The notes below the pieces were generated by a model, which saw only the letters and a program-made list of their open reading frames with translations, had not been told where the DNA came from and did no database searches. DNA of 54,903 nt from Chryseobacterium gleum. GTDB taxonomy: Bacteria; Bacteroidota; Bacteroidia; Flavobacteriales_D; Sanyastnellaceae. This document shows positions 31,733 to 39,889 of the stretch, one piece after another (the stretch's first letter is position 1; each line of letters opens with the position of its first letter). A program made the translations under genes and the position numbers. The DNA is taken from NCBI GenBank assembly GCA_945881835.1, contig CAMCVP010000014.1, positions 1 through 54,903 of the forward strand, given 5' to 3'.

Positions 31733-33412
31733 ATGAAAAAATTTCTACTCCCTCTTGCTGCATTCTTTTTTTTCGGAATAAATGTATTTGCTCAACCGGG
31801 TGCACTTGATGCAACCTTCAGCACAGATGGTATTCAAACTGTCAATCCAACCAATGTTTTCGATAACGCACAGGATGTGATTGTTCTTAGTGACAACAAA
31901 ATCTTAATGTGTGGAACCACGGGGTCATTCATGGATTTCGACATGATGGTGGTGAAGTTGAATGAAGACGGAAGCTATGATACGTCATTCGGAAACAATG
32001 GTGTTTTCACCCTTGCGAACACACTTGGTTCTGATTTCGCTTACGACATGACCCTTCTTCCTAACGGAAATATTCTTGTTGTTGGAGCGAAGAGTTTAAC
32101 CATGGCAGACACACAATTCGCTGCTTGGGCCATTAAGCCAGACGGAACACTTGACCCGTCATTCGCGGTGAACGGAGTATATGAAACAAACTTAGACACA
32201 GGTGAAGAGTACATTTACCAAGCTTTGATTCACAACAATTTGATTTATTTAGTTGGAAGAAAATTCACACCTGGATTCAGCTACAATTCCATTGCTGTTC
32301 AGTGTTTAGATCTTCAAGGAAGCCTCGTTACCACTTTCGGAACAGGAGGAACTGCAACTTATCAATCAAGCAGCACAGACGAGTTTAATGTAACAGGCGC
32401 AACCATTGTTACAGAAGGTGCAATTGCTATTTGTGGAGATAAGTACAATCCGAATACATTCACTTCAGTACCCATGATCATGCTTATGACCTTGACAGGC
32501 GGACCGGTTGGTGCTTTCGGAACCAACGGATTGTGGTTAGATGCAACCGGAGGAACTTATTACGACATTGAATATGCAAATTCAAAATTAATTGCTGTTG
32601 GAACCAACGGTTCTTCCTCAATGGCTCGCAGACATAACATCGATGGTACTTATGACGTTTCTTTCGGAACGAACGGAACACTTGCAAACGCCGCGGGTGG
32701 TTATAGCGCTTTCTATGATTGTACGCTTGGAGCCGACAACAATTGGTACGCATGCGGAACAACAAGTTCTGGATTCATGGTTCGCGACTTCTTGACTTCT
32801 CGCTTCAGTTTCGACGGAGTTATTGATCCGACTTGGGGTGGTTCAGGAAACGTGGTTACTTCATTAGGAGATTCGTTCGACGATGCGTACGGAATTGGTC
32901 TTCAAACCGACGGGAAAGTGGTTTGTGCTGGACTTACTTCACAACCAGATGGAAACGACATGGGCGCTGTTCGTTATTTAGCAAGTGGTGATGTTGTTAT
33001 CGTTAACGGTTGCACATCGGTAGATGCTTGCAATTACAACCCAACAGCTAATCAAGAAGACGGCTCTTGTTATTTTATCGGAGATCCATGCGACGATGGC
33101 TTGGCAACCACAGAAAACGATGCTTACAATGCGAACTGCATTTGCGAAGGTGTGAGCAGTGTTGAAGAGAACAATGTATTCGGATTGAATATTTATCCAA
33201 ATCCAGCAAACAACGAAATCACCTTGAACAGCGACGTAATGGGAGCTGGAACATTGACTGTTGTAGATATGACCGGTCGCGTTGTCCTTCAACAAAAAAC
33301 CGTTGTTTCTTCGATACAAAAAATAAACATTCAAGACTTACCGAGCGGAATTTATTCGTTATCGGTAATCATTGAAAACAACCAGTCAGTTGTCTCATTC
33401 GTGAAGCTTTAA
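31733..33412 (+). CDS. Secreted delta-60 repeat protein with T9SS sorting domain
   Basis: A 559-residue protein. The signal peptide ends at NVFAQ; the start is the ATG at 31733, since the ATG at 31676 falls before the promoter. Delta-60 (beta-propeller-like) repeats follow, each with a DGxxDxxFGxxG signature, for example DGSYDTSFGNNG, DGTLDPSFAVNG and DGTYDVSFGTNG. One CTSVDACNYNPTANQEDGSC cysteine motif resembles those in the 890-residue protein. The last 75 residues are a type A sorting domain (IYPNPANNEITL, VDMTGRVVL, GIYSLSV). It is probably a T9SS cargo; ligand unknown. Confidence 0.92.
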   Translation: MKKFLLPLAAFFFFGINVFAQPGALDATFSTDGIQTVNPTNVFDNAQDVIVLSDNKILMCGTTGSFMDFDMMVVKLNEDGSYDTSFGNNGVFTLANTLGSDFAYDMTLLPNGNILVVGAKSLTMADTQFAAWAIKPDGTLDPSFAVNGVYETNLDTGEEYIYQALIHNNLIYLVGRKFTPGFSYNSIAVQCLDLQGSLVTTFGTGGTATYQSSSTDEFNVTGATIVTEGAIAICGDKYNPNTFTSVPMIMLMTLTGGPVGAFGTNGLWLDATGGTYYDIEYANSKLIAVGTNGSSSMARRHNIDGTYDVSFGTNGTLANAAGGYSAFYDCTLGADNNWYACGTTSSGFMVRDFLTSRFSFDGVIDPTWGGSGNVVTSLGDSFDDAYGIGLQTDGKVVCAGLTSQPDGNDMGAVRYLASGDVVIVNGCTSVDACNYNPTANQEDGSCYFIGDPCDDGLATTENDAYNANCICEGVSSVEENNVFGLNIYPNPANNEITLNSDVMGAGTLTVVDMTGRVVLQQKTVVSSIQKINIQDLPSGIYSLSVIIENNQSVVSFVKL

Positions 33413-33414
33413 GC

Positions 33415-33753
33415 ATGCTAGAGAACATTCCAGATTACATTCCCTATACCCTTCTTGCGCTTTTTTCGATTGGAATTGGGTTCTATTTATTCAAGGACAC
33501 CGTTCGCTTTGCGCTGAAAAGTCAAAGAACTCCTGGTAGAATTGTGAATTGGATGAGTGCGACTGAAAAGGGAAAGAAATATTTCTATCCAGTCATTGAA
33601 TATACACCCTTGGGCGGAGAAACCATGCGCATTCGAACAGAAGACAGATGCGAAAAAGAACCCTTATACACTGTGGGTTCAGGCGTAACGGTAAAATACG
33701 ATCCGTCAAACTTCAAAACAATTCGAGTGGAATACCCGAAAAAAACTTCCTAA
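33415..33753 (+). CDS. DUF3592-family membrane protein
   Basis: A 112-residue protein with an N-terminal transmembrane helix (about residues 8-25), then a small beta domain typical of DUF3592: RTPGRIVNW, YFYPVIEYTPLGGE, GSGVTVKYDPSNF. The ligand or partner is unknown. It begins 2 nt after the stop of the delta-60 gene, which suggests translational coupling, though the products have no obvious shared role. Confidence 0.82.
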   Translation: MLENIPDYIPYTLLALFSIGIGFYLFKDTVRFALKSQRTPGRIVNWMSATEKGKKYFYPVIEYTPLGGETMRIRTEDRCEKEPLYTVGSGVTVKYDPSNFKTIRVEYPKKTS

Positions 33754-33823
33754 CGAATAGTTGTTGTTACAATCGAATTATCAATAAAGATTCTGAAGGA
33801 AGAAAAACCTAATTTGCGGAATT

Positions 33824-34474
33824 ATGTGGGACTTCATTCAAAGTATTACAAATCCAGAGCATATCCTGCATTTTGGCGGACTGGCTTTGGTATTGATAAT
33901 ACTTTTTGCTGAAAATGGAATTATTATCGGGTTTTTCCTTCCCGGAGATTCACTTCTTTTTTTCACAGGGCTTATTACTTCCACACAACCGCAACTCCTC
34001 GACACGCCAATATACAGCCTGCTCTTGTATATGTCAATCGCTTCGCTGGCCGGTTGTCTATTTGGATACTATTTCGGGTGGCGCCTTGGACCCGCTATTT
34101 TCAACCGAAAAGACACGTTTTTCTTCAAAAGAAAATACGTTGACGCTACACGAACCTTTTACGAGAGACACGGCGGGAAAACCCTCATTCTCGGGAAATT
34201 TCTTCCGTATATCAGAACCTTCGCTCCCATTTTAGCCGGAGTAATACGCGTGCCTTTCAAATCGTTCTTAGGTTATAACGTTGTAGGCGCTTTGGCTTGG
34301 GTTTGTTCGCTAACGCTTTTAGGTTTCTTTTTAGGTGAAAAGTTCCCCGGCATCAAAGATTACCTCGAATATGTTATTCTCGGTTTCATACTTTTAACGA
34401 ATGCTTTTGTCGTTCGTGCTTACCTCAAAGAGCGTAAAAAAACTAAAGCAAAAGAAAGCGAAGCCAACGATTGA
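33824..34474 (+). CDS. DedA-family membrane protein
   Basis: A 216-residue inner-membrane protein of the DedA/VTT family, now linked to phospholipid flipping and envelope integrity. Typical elements are ENGIIIGFFLPGDSLLFFTG near the N-terminus, FYERHGGKTLILGKFLPYIRTFAPILAG with the conserved arginine and proline residues in the middle, and several hydrophobic segments. The C-terminus is a charged lysine-rich tail. A TAATTTG element lies 7 nt before the ATG. lpdA follows after 18 nt. Confidence 0.92.
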   Translation: MWDFIQSITNPEHILHFGGLALVLIILFAENGIIIGFFLPGDSLLFFTGLITSTQPQLLDTPIYSLLLYMSIASLAGCLFGYYFGWRLGPAIFNRKDTFFFKRKYVDATRTFYERHGGKTLILGKFLPYIRTFAPILAGVIRVPFKSFLGYNVVGALAWVCSLTLLGFFLGEKFPGIKDYLEYVILGFILLTNAFVVRAYLKERKKTKAKESEAND

Positions 34475-34480
34475 CGTGCT

Positions 34481-34488
34481 TATCTTTG
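34481..34488 (+). promoter_or_regulatory. Putative -7 element giving a leaderless lpdA mRNA
   Basis: TATCTTTG matches TAnnTTTG and ends 4 nt before the lpdA ATG, the same spacing as at the HD gene (3361-3368). A clear -33 TTG at the right distance is missing. Confidence 0.4.
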
Positions 34489-34492
34489 CGCC

Positions 34493-35899
34493 ATGGAAAA
34501 TTTCGATGTAGTTGTTGTTGGCGCGGGTCCAGGCGGATACGTTGCTGCTATTCGTTGCGCTCAATTGGGTATGAAAACCGCATTGGTTGAGCGTTATTCA
34601 ACACTTGGAGGAACTTGTTTAAACGTGGGATGTATTCCTTCGAAAGCGCTTCTAGACTCTAGCGAGCACTACCATCAGGCGGTTCACACCTTCGAAGCAC
34701 ATGGAATTGACTTGGGTTCGAAGCCTAAAGTGAATTTGACACAAATGGTGAAGCGTAAGCAAGACGTGGTAGACCAAACAACAAAAGGCATTGATTATTT
34801 GATGAAGAAAAACAAAGTGACTGTACTTCACGGACACGGAACTTTCACTTCATCTACAACGGTTTCTATTGCAAAAGCAGACGGTACCAACGAAGAGGTA
34901 AGCGGAAAGAATTTCATTGTCGCTACTGGATCAAAACCAGCGAGCCTACCCTTCATTCAAATAGATAAAAAACGCGTTATCACAAGCACCGAAGCATTGA
35001 AGTTGGAAGAAGTTCCAAAGCACTTGATTGTGATTGGTGGTGGTGTAATTGGACTTGAATTGGGTAGCGTTTATGCGCGTCTCGGTTCGAAAGTGAGTGT
35101 GGTGGAATTCATGGACGGAATTATTCCGACTATGGATAAAACTATGGGGAAAGAACTTCAAAAATCATTGACTGCTATTGGCTTCGAATTCTTCCTTTCA
35201 CACAAAGTGAAAGAAGTAACGGCGAAAGGAAAAACAGTTACGGTTAAAGCAGACAACGCGAAAGGCGAAGAGGTAGCACTAGAAGGTGATTACGTTCTTG
35301 TTTCGGTTGGAAGAAAACCTTACACCGATAACCTCGGATTAGACAAAGCGGGTGTTCAGGTAGACGAGCGCGGAAGAATTGTAACGAACAATCATTTGCA
35401 ATCGAGCGTTCCAAACATTTACGCCATTGGCGATGTGGTGAAAGGCGCAATGCTTGCGCACAAGGCAGAAGAAGAAGGAACATTTGTGGCTGAAGTTATT
35501 GCTGGACAAAAACCGCACATCAACTACAACTTAATCCCTGGTGTGGTGTACACTTGGCCAGAGGTTGCAAGCGTTGGATATACTGAAGAGCAATTGAAAG
35601 AGATGGGCAAGAACTACAAAGTAGGAAGCTTTCCATTCAAAGCCAGCGGAAGAGCGCGTGCGAGTATGGACACCGACGGATTGGTGAAAGTGTTAGCCGA
35701 CAAAGACACCGATGAAATCTTAGGCGTTCACATGATTGGTCCGCGTTGCGCAGACATGATTGCTGAAGCGGTTGTGGCTATGGAATTCCGTGCAAGTGCG
35801 GAAGACATTGGACGCATCTCTCACGCTCACCCAACATTCACCGAGAGCTTCAAGGAAGCGGCGTTGGATGCGACGGCGAAGCGCGCTATACACATTTAG
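34493..35899 (+). CDS. lpdA: Dihydrolipoyl dehydrogenase (E3 / L-protein)
   Basis: A 468-residue flavoenzyme that reoxidises lipoamide in 2-oxoacid dehydrogenases and the glycine cleavage system. The FAD motif is VVVGAGPGGYVAAIRCAQLG, the redox-active disulfide is C42/C47 in GGTCLNVGCIPSK, the NAD motif is VIGGGVIGLELGSVYARLG, and the C-terminal catalytic pair lies in HAHPTFTESFKEA. No E1 or E2 genes are adjacent. The G of its TAG stop codon is the first base of a hairpin array that fills the gap to the convergent gene. Confidence 0.97.
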   Translation: MENFDVVVVGAGPGGYVAAIRCAQLGMKTALVERYSTLGGTCLNVGCIPSKALLDSSEHYHQAVHTFEAHGIDLGSKPKVNLTQMVKRKQDVVDQTTKGIDYLMKKNKVTVLHGHGTFTSSTTVSIAKADGTNEEVSGKNFIVATGSKPASLPFIQIDKKRVITSTEALKLEEVPKHLIVIGGGVIGLELGSVYARLGSKVSVVEFMDGIIPTMDKTMGKELQKSLTAIGFEFFLSHKVKEVTAKGKTVTVKADNAKGEEVALEGDYVLVSVGRKPYTDNLGLDKAGVQVDERGRIVTNNHLQSSVPNIYAIGDVVKGAMLAHKAEEEGTFVAEVIAGQKPHINYNLIPGVVYTWPEVASVGYTEEQLKEMGKNYKVGSFPFKASGRARASMDTDGLVKVLADKDTDEILGVHMIGPRCADMIAEAVVAMEFRASAEDIGRISHAHPTFTESFKEAALDATAKRAIHI

Positions 35900-36097
35900 T
35901 CCGAAGGACGAATGTTGCATAGCAACGAATGTGACTACACGAATGCCTTCGGCGAATGTCTTCGACGACTTATTTCTCTGACAACGTCAGCTTGATCTCA
36001 TAGAGATTGATCAGTAGGCTTGTGGTTATTTCTCTGACAAAGTCAGATTGATCTCTTAGAGATTGATCGAAATTTATTTCGATTGATCCACAGGATT
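35899..36097. repeat. Mini-hairpin array E (11 hairpins) tiling a convergent gap
   Basis: First block, GAAT linkers: GTCC-GAA-GGAC, GTTGC-ATA-GCAAC, GTG-ACTA-CAC, GCC-TTC-GGC, GTC-TTC-GAC (35899-35966). Second block: CTGAC-AAC-GTCAG, GATCTC-ATA-GAGATT, then a near copy CTGAC-AAA-GTCAG, GATCTC-TTA-GAGATT, then GAAAT-TT-ATTTC and GATCC-ACA-GGATT (35978-36097), with linkers CTT, ATT, GATC and GATT. The array starts in the lpdA stop codon and ends at the base before the stop of the convergent outer-membrane gene. A stretch of about 20 nt near 36013-36033 is unpaired. Confidence 0.85.
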
Positions 36098-36961
36098 TTA
36101 ACGTTTCTTCTTCCCTCCACCAAAGTAGGTTCCGATAGACCACGAGCGTTCCATGAAGGTAATGGCTTGTTGAGCGCGTGCGTTTTTATCGCCGTCTTCC
36201 AACATGACGTCACCTAAGTACGATCTTCCGAATTGTGCACCCACTTGCGCGAAGAAGTGTTTGCCCATTTCCATGCGTAGTCCGGAAGACGCACTCCAGC
36301 CCCAACCTGCAACGTGCAGCCAATTGAGGTGACGTTCTCCGTAAAAAGTGAAATCGGTCCAAGGCAAGAAGATGCCTAAGTTTCCAGAGCACCACATGAA
36401 TAAGCCATACTTATTGGTTTTGTCTTTCCAAACAGGCGCGCGGTATTCAGCAGCAGCACGAATAAAATTAAATCCGTTGCTGTGGTGGAAATCCATGAAG
36501 CTGGTGGTGTACAAAATTTGTTGATTGTTGAAGTTCCCAGTGAATTCTTGTCCAGAATATTTCGTGCTGTCTATGTATCCGTTCAAAATACACGACTGCG
36601 TTGGCGTTAAGCGATACTTCATATGATCCCAACCCACTGAAACTGAAAATTGATCTGTAAGGAATCGTCCGAAACGAACGTTGAATTGCGGAACACTGAA
36701 ATACTTCGCGTTGAAGTATACATTCGGATCGAACTTCGCCGGCATATCTGTTGCGCTAACATCCTTCAATTCGAAATCATACCCATCTCCTTTGAAATGA
36801 ATGTACGTTCTTAGGTAAGATGATCTGTTGTAACCCCAGTACATATAATTCTGTCCCTTGCGATCAGAAACCCCTCCCCATGAAGACTGTGGCTCGTTTG
36901 AAGTCTGAGCGAAAGTTGTTATGCCCATAAAGACAAACATGAAAACAAGAAGATTTTTCAT
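36098..36961 (-). CDS. Putative outer-membrane beta-barrel protein
   Basis: A 287-residue protein with a signal peptide (MKNLLVFMFVFMGITTFAQ). The start is the ATG at 36961; the upstream in-frame ATG at 37042 would overlap yraN and lacks a signal. The mature sequence is rich in aromatic-ended strands (YMYWGYNRSSYLRTYIHF, FSVSVGWDHMKYRL) and ends in SWSIGTYFGGGKKKR, close to known Bacteroidota barrel families of unknown function. A TACATTTG -7 element on its strand lies at 36981-36988. It is divergent from yraN. Confidence 0.75.
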   Translation of the reverse strand: MKNLLVFMFVFMGITTFAQTSNEPQSSWGGVSDRKGQNYMYWGYNRSSYLRTYIHFKGDGYDFELKDVSATDMPAKFDPNVYFNAKYFSVPQFNVRFGRFLTDQFSVSVGWDHMKYRLTPTQSCILNGYIDSTKYSGQEFTGNFNNQQILYTTSFMDFHHSNGFNFIRAAAEYRAPVWKDKTNKYGLFMWCSGNLGIFLPWTDFTFYGERHLNWLHVAGWGWSASSGLRMEMGKHFFAQVGAQFGRSYLGDVMLEDGDKNARAQQAITFMERSWSIGTYFGGGKKKR

Positions 36962-36999
36962 AGACTGAAATAATTTGCAGCAAATGTAATTGCTGAACG

Positions 37000-37365
37000 A
37001 TGAATCACACCGCACTTGGAAAAAAAGGCGAGGCACAAGCACTCGAGTTCTTGAAGAAAAAAGGATACACGGAACTCGCTATGAATTGGCGAATAGATCC
37101 TTATGAAATTGATTTGATCATGATTGATAAAGACTATCTCGTCTTTGTTGAAGTAAAAACACGCAGCACCGATGCCTTCGGTAATCCGCTCGATGCGGTG
37201 AATCCGCGCAAGCGACAAAAACTTATTCGTGCTGCACACTTGTTCATTGTGCTTCACAACTATTCGCTAGAACCTCGATTCGACGTGGTCTCTATAGTAG
37301 AAACAGAAAACGCCCCTTCGAAAATTTTCCATTTCGAAGAAGCGTTTTATCCTTTAGTCAGATAA
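37000..37365 (+). CDS. yraN: YraN-family (UPF0102) nuclease-fold protein
   Basis: A 121-residue protein of the restriction-endonuclease-like superfamily. Core motifs are GKKGEAQALEFLKKKGY at the N-terminus, the active-site-like D-x-E-x-K pattern in DPYEIDLIMID and FVEVKTR, and VNPRKRQKLIRAAHLF. The cellular role is not settled. Its stop codon is followed with no gap by hairpin array F. Confidence 0.93.
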   Translation: MNHTALGKKGEAQALEFLKKKGYTELAMNWRIDPYEIDLIMIDKDYLVFVEVKTRSTDAFGNPLDAVNPRKRQKLIRAAHLFIVLHNYSLEPRFDVVSIVETENAPSKIFHFEEAFYPLVR

Positions 37366-37449
37366 GTCGAAGACATTCGCCAAAGGCATTCGTCGAAGAC
37401 ATTCGTGCGAAGCACATTAGGTCCTTCGGATCAATCCGACTTTGTCGAA
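37366..37449. repeat. Mini-hairpin array F (6 hairpins) tiling a convergent gap
   Basis: Hairpins GTC-GAA-GAC, GCC-AAA-GGC, GTC-GAA-GAC, GTGC-GAA-GCAC, GGTCC-TTC-GGATC and CGAC-TTT-GTCG, separated by ATTC, ATTC, ATTC, ATTA and AATC. The first base follows the yraN stop directly, and the last hairpin ends 2 nt before the stop of the convergent T9SS gene. The whole intergenic region is hairpins and linkers. Confidence 0.9.
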
Positions 37450-39186
37450 TTAAAGTTTCACTACTTGTTTTCTTAAGGAACCTTCTTCCATTTGCAATTC
37501 AAGAATGTAATTTCCTGAAGACAAATTAGAAAGATCAAGCACCGCGTTTCCATTCGCTACGCGCTGTGAAAGAACCAATCTTCCAGAAAGATCGCGAATA
37601 GAAAGGTTTGCGTTTTCGGTAGTGTTGTTCCATTGAACGTTTAACACGTCGGTCACCGGATTCGGATAAATATTCAATTGGTCTTCCAAAGCGATTTCTT
37701 CAACCCCAACGTTTACGGTAATAATATCTGAAGTAAGCGTGCAGCCGTAGCTGTTTGTGACTTGAACGGCATAAACTCCGTTCGGAGGACTGATTAAATA
37801 ATATGTTATAGCCCCTTGAAGCAACAAGCCATTGTAAAACCACTGATAGGTGTCGTAGGTATCTGCAACAGAGAGCTGGTCTGCAGCAGCATTCCAGAAG
37901 ACCTCAACTGGCGCGCAGTACAGATAAGGCTCACTTGTGGAAGAACATCCAAATTCATTTTGAAGATAAACCGAATAATATCCAGATTCAGTCATGGTTA
38001 AACTTGAACCCGATTCTCCTGAAATTAAAACGCCGTCATAGTACCAGAAGTATGTTGGCATAGTGTCGTTTGTACAAGCAATAACATCTGCGTTTACACT
38101 CACACTAGCATCAGGTTGTGGAAACACGCTAACACTTGTTGAAGCCGAAATATTGGTTACTTCGCTTAAAGAGATGTTAATGGTTCCATACGTCCCATTG
38201 CCCGAACTGAAGGACTGAGAGCCCACTCCTATGTTGAACGAAGAAGTTCCTAAGTTATCGTCTTGTGTAATGTCATCAGAATCCCAGAAGGTAATGGTAT
38301 AAGGTGGGTTTGAAAGCGTGAAGTTCACGTTCGAGTAAGTTGCGCTGGTTTGGTTGTTCACCGTTCCGCTCGTGTATACAGCGCTACCTGCAGAATTGTT
38401 AATGGTGAAGTATGGATCTGCCGTGCTGAACAAATCGTCAGCATCGCCATTCCAGTTTCCGTTCACGCCTGCAACGTTTACAGAAGTAATCACATAGTTT
38501 GAAATAACGGTTTGAAGAGAAGCCGTGTAAGTTCCCGGTGTAGCATAATTCACTGGCGCCGGATCAGCCTCTGTTCCTGTTTGTCCGTTTCCAAAATCCC
38601 ACGTGTAGGTGGTCAATTGTCCAGCGTCTCCACCTACGGTTGCAACGTAATCCACGTCAATAGATCCGCAACCAGCAGACTGATTAAACGTGAATGTAGA
38701 TGTTCCGCCTGGACCCTGTTCAACAATAAGTGTAATGATAAAACTATCGTTTTGCGTCACCTCAAATCCGAAGGCTTCAGCCAGGGCTGTAATGCTAATC
38801 ACGATGTCATAAGTACCTGGCAACACGGGTACTCCGCAAATTGTTGCACAACCCGTTGTTTCACCTTGTGGTGGATAGAATATCCCATCGGCATCGTTCA
38901 GGGTGAATTCCAAACCGAACGGTAATCCAGAAACATCCGTAATGGTTAATTGAAGAAGCGTTGCGTTAATTCCGGAAGACGGATCAACTACATCTGTTGG
39001 GATGAAAAATGTCATGACCTGCTCATAGTAAACACCTGTGGTGGCATTGGGGGGAATAGCAGGGCAAATCATAGGTGTGCCCGTTGTATTCGTGCAGGTA
39101 GGATCCGGAGAACAAGTAGGACATTGAGCGTTCACTGAAAAAATTCCAGCAAAAAAAAGAGAAACGAAAAAATAGATTTTCTTCAT
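37450..39186 (-). CDS. Secreted PKD-domain protein with T9SS sorting domain
   Basis: A 578-residue protein with a signal peptide (MKKIYFFVSLFFAGIFSVNAQ) and then a cysteine-rich segment (CPTCSPDPTC). A cadherin/Ig-like region follows, then a PKD domain (TYTWDFGNGQTG near residue 200), a C2-like stretch, and two Ig-like modules with the YQWFYNG pattern. The C-terminal 75 residues are a type A T9SS sorting domain (IYPNPVTDVLNV, IRDLSGRLVL, GNYILEL). It is probably surface-located; ligand unknown. Confidence 0.9.
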   Translation of the reverse strand: MKKIYFFVSLFFAGIFSVNAQCPTCSPDPTCTNTTGTPMICPAIPPNATTGVYYEQVMTFFIPTDVVDPSSGINATLLQLTITDVSGLPFGLEFTLNDADGIFYPPQGETTGCATICGVPVLPGTYDIVISITALAEAFGFEVTQNDSFIITLIVEQGPGGTSTFTFNQSAGCGSIDVDYVATVGGDAGQLTTYTWDFGNGQTGTEADPAPVNYATPGTYTASLQTVISNYVITSVNVAGVNGNWNGDADDLFSTADPYFTINNSAGSAVYTSGTVNNQTSATYSNVNFTLSNPPYTITFWDSDDITQDDNLGTSSFNIGVGSQSFSSGNGTYGTINISLSEVTNISASTSVSVFPQPDASVSVNADVIACTNDTMPTYFWYYDGVLISGESGSSLTMTESGYYSVYLQNEFGCSSTSEPYLYCAPVEVFWNAAADQLSVADTYDTYQWFYNGLLLQGAITYYLISPPNGVYAVQVTNSYGCTLTSDIITVNVGVEEIALEDQLNIYPNPVTDVLNVQWNNTTENANLSIRDLSGRLVLSQRVANGNAVLDLSNLSSGNYILELQMEEGSLRKQVVKL

Positions 39187-39292
39187 ATGTTAAGATTTGA
39201 AGCAAGGTGCCACCAAGATTAACGATTTTTTTTATTCTACACAATGCTTTCCAACAAAAAAGCGAACAAGAAAATCTATCTTCGCAAGCAAT

Positions 39293-39889
39293 ATGAAACA
39301 CTCCATCACTCGAAAATTATTTGCCTACTTCATCAATGGCTTGGTGCTCGCACTTCCCATTTACATTACGGGTTATGTTTTATACACCATCTTTGATTCT
39401 TTAGATCGCATTTTACCCATCGAGCACAAATACCCTGGGCTGGGAATTTTAATTCTGTTATCGGCCTTGGTGATTCTTGGTTTTTTGGGATCCAAAATTA
39501 TTAACGATCAAATTCGGAATCGATTTTCGAAATTTCTCGATCGTATTCCATTTATCAAAACCATTTATAAGAGTATAACAGACATGCTCGGTGCGTTTGT
39601 AGGAAATAAGAAACGTTTCAATAAGCCAGTATTAATTCGACTAAGCAAAGAGAACGATATTGAGGTTATTGGATTCGTAACAGATGAAGATCTACAAGAA
39701 ATTGGTGAAGCACAAGAAGGAAAGGTGGGCGTATACGTCCCGATGAGTTACAGTTTTTCAGGACATCTTGTTATTGTACCTCGCAGCAATGTTAAGCCAA
39801 TAAAAGGAAACTCTCTCGAGCTTATGAAGTATGTGGTTAGCGGAGGAGTTGTTGAATTTGAACCTGAAAAAAATGAAGGAACGAAATAA
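39293..39889 (+). CDS. DUF502-family membrane protein
   Basis: A 198-residue inner-membrane protein of the DUF502 family. Two N-terminal transmembrane helices (about residues 10-30 and 50-70) are followed by a soluble domain with the conserved IPFIKTIYKSITDML and GVYVPMSYSFSGHLVIVPRS motifs. The ATG at 39293 (MKHSITRKL) is the natural start; an upstream ATG adds 32 unlikely residues. The 3' end overlaps the EamA gene by 17 nt, which indicates a two-gene operon. Function unknown. Confidence 0.88.
   Translation: MKHSITRKLFAYFINGLVLALPIYITGYVLYTIFDSLDRILPIEHKYPGLGILILLSALVILGFLGSKIINDQIRNRFSKFLDRIPFIKTIYKSITDMLGAFVGNKKRFNKPVLIRLSKENDIEVIGFVTDEDLQEIGEAQEGKVGVYVPMSYSFSGHLVIVPRSNVKPIKGNSLELMKYVVSGGVVEFEPEKNEGTK

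Noticed and set aside
35899-36097. Hairpin arrays as a CRISPR array
   Set aside because: CRISPR repeats are 24-40 nt with unique spacers of similar size. Here the constant part is 4 nt and the variable parts are palindromes; no cas genes occur.
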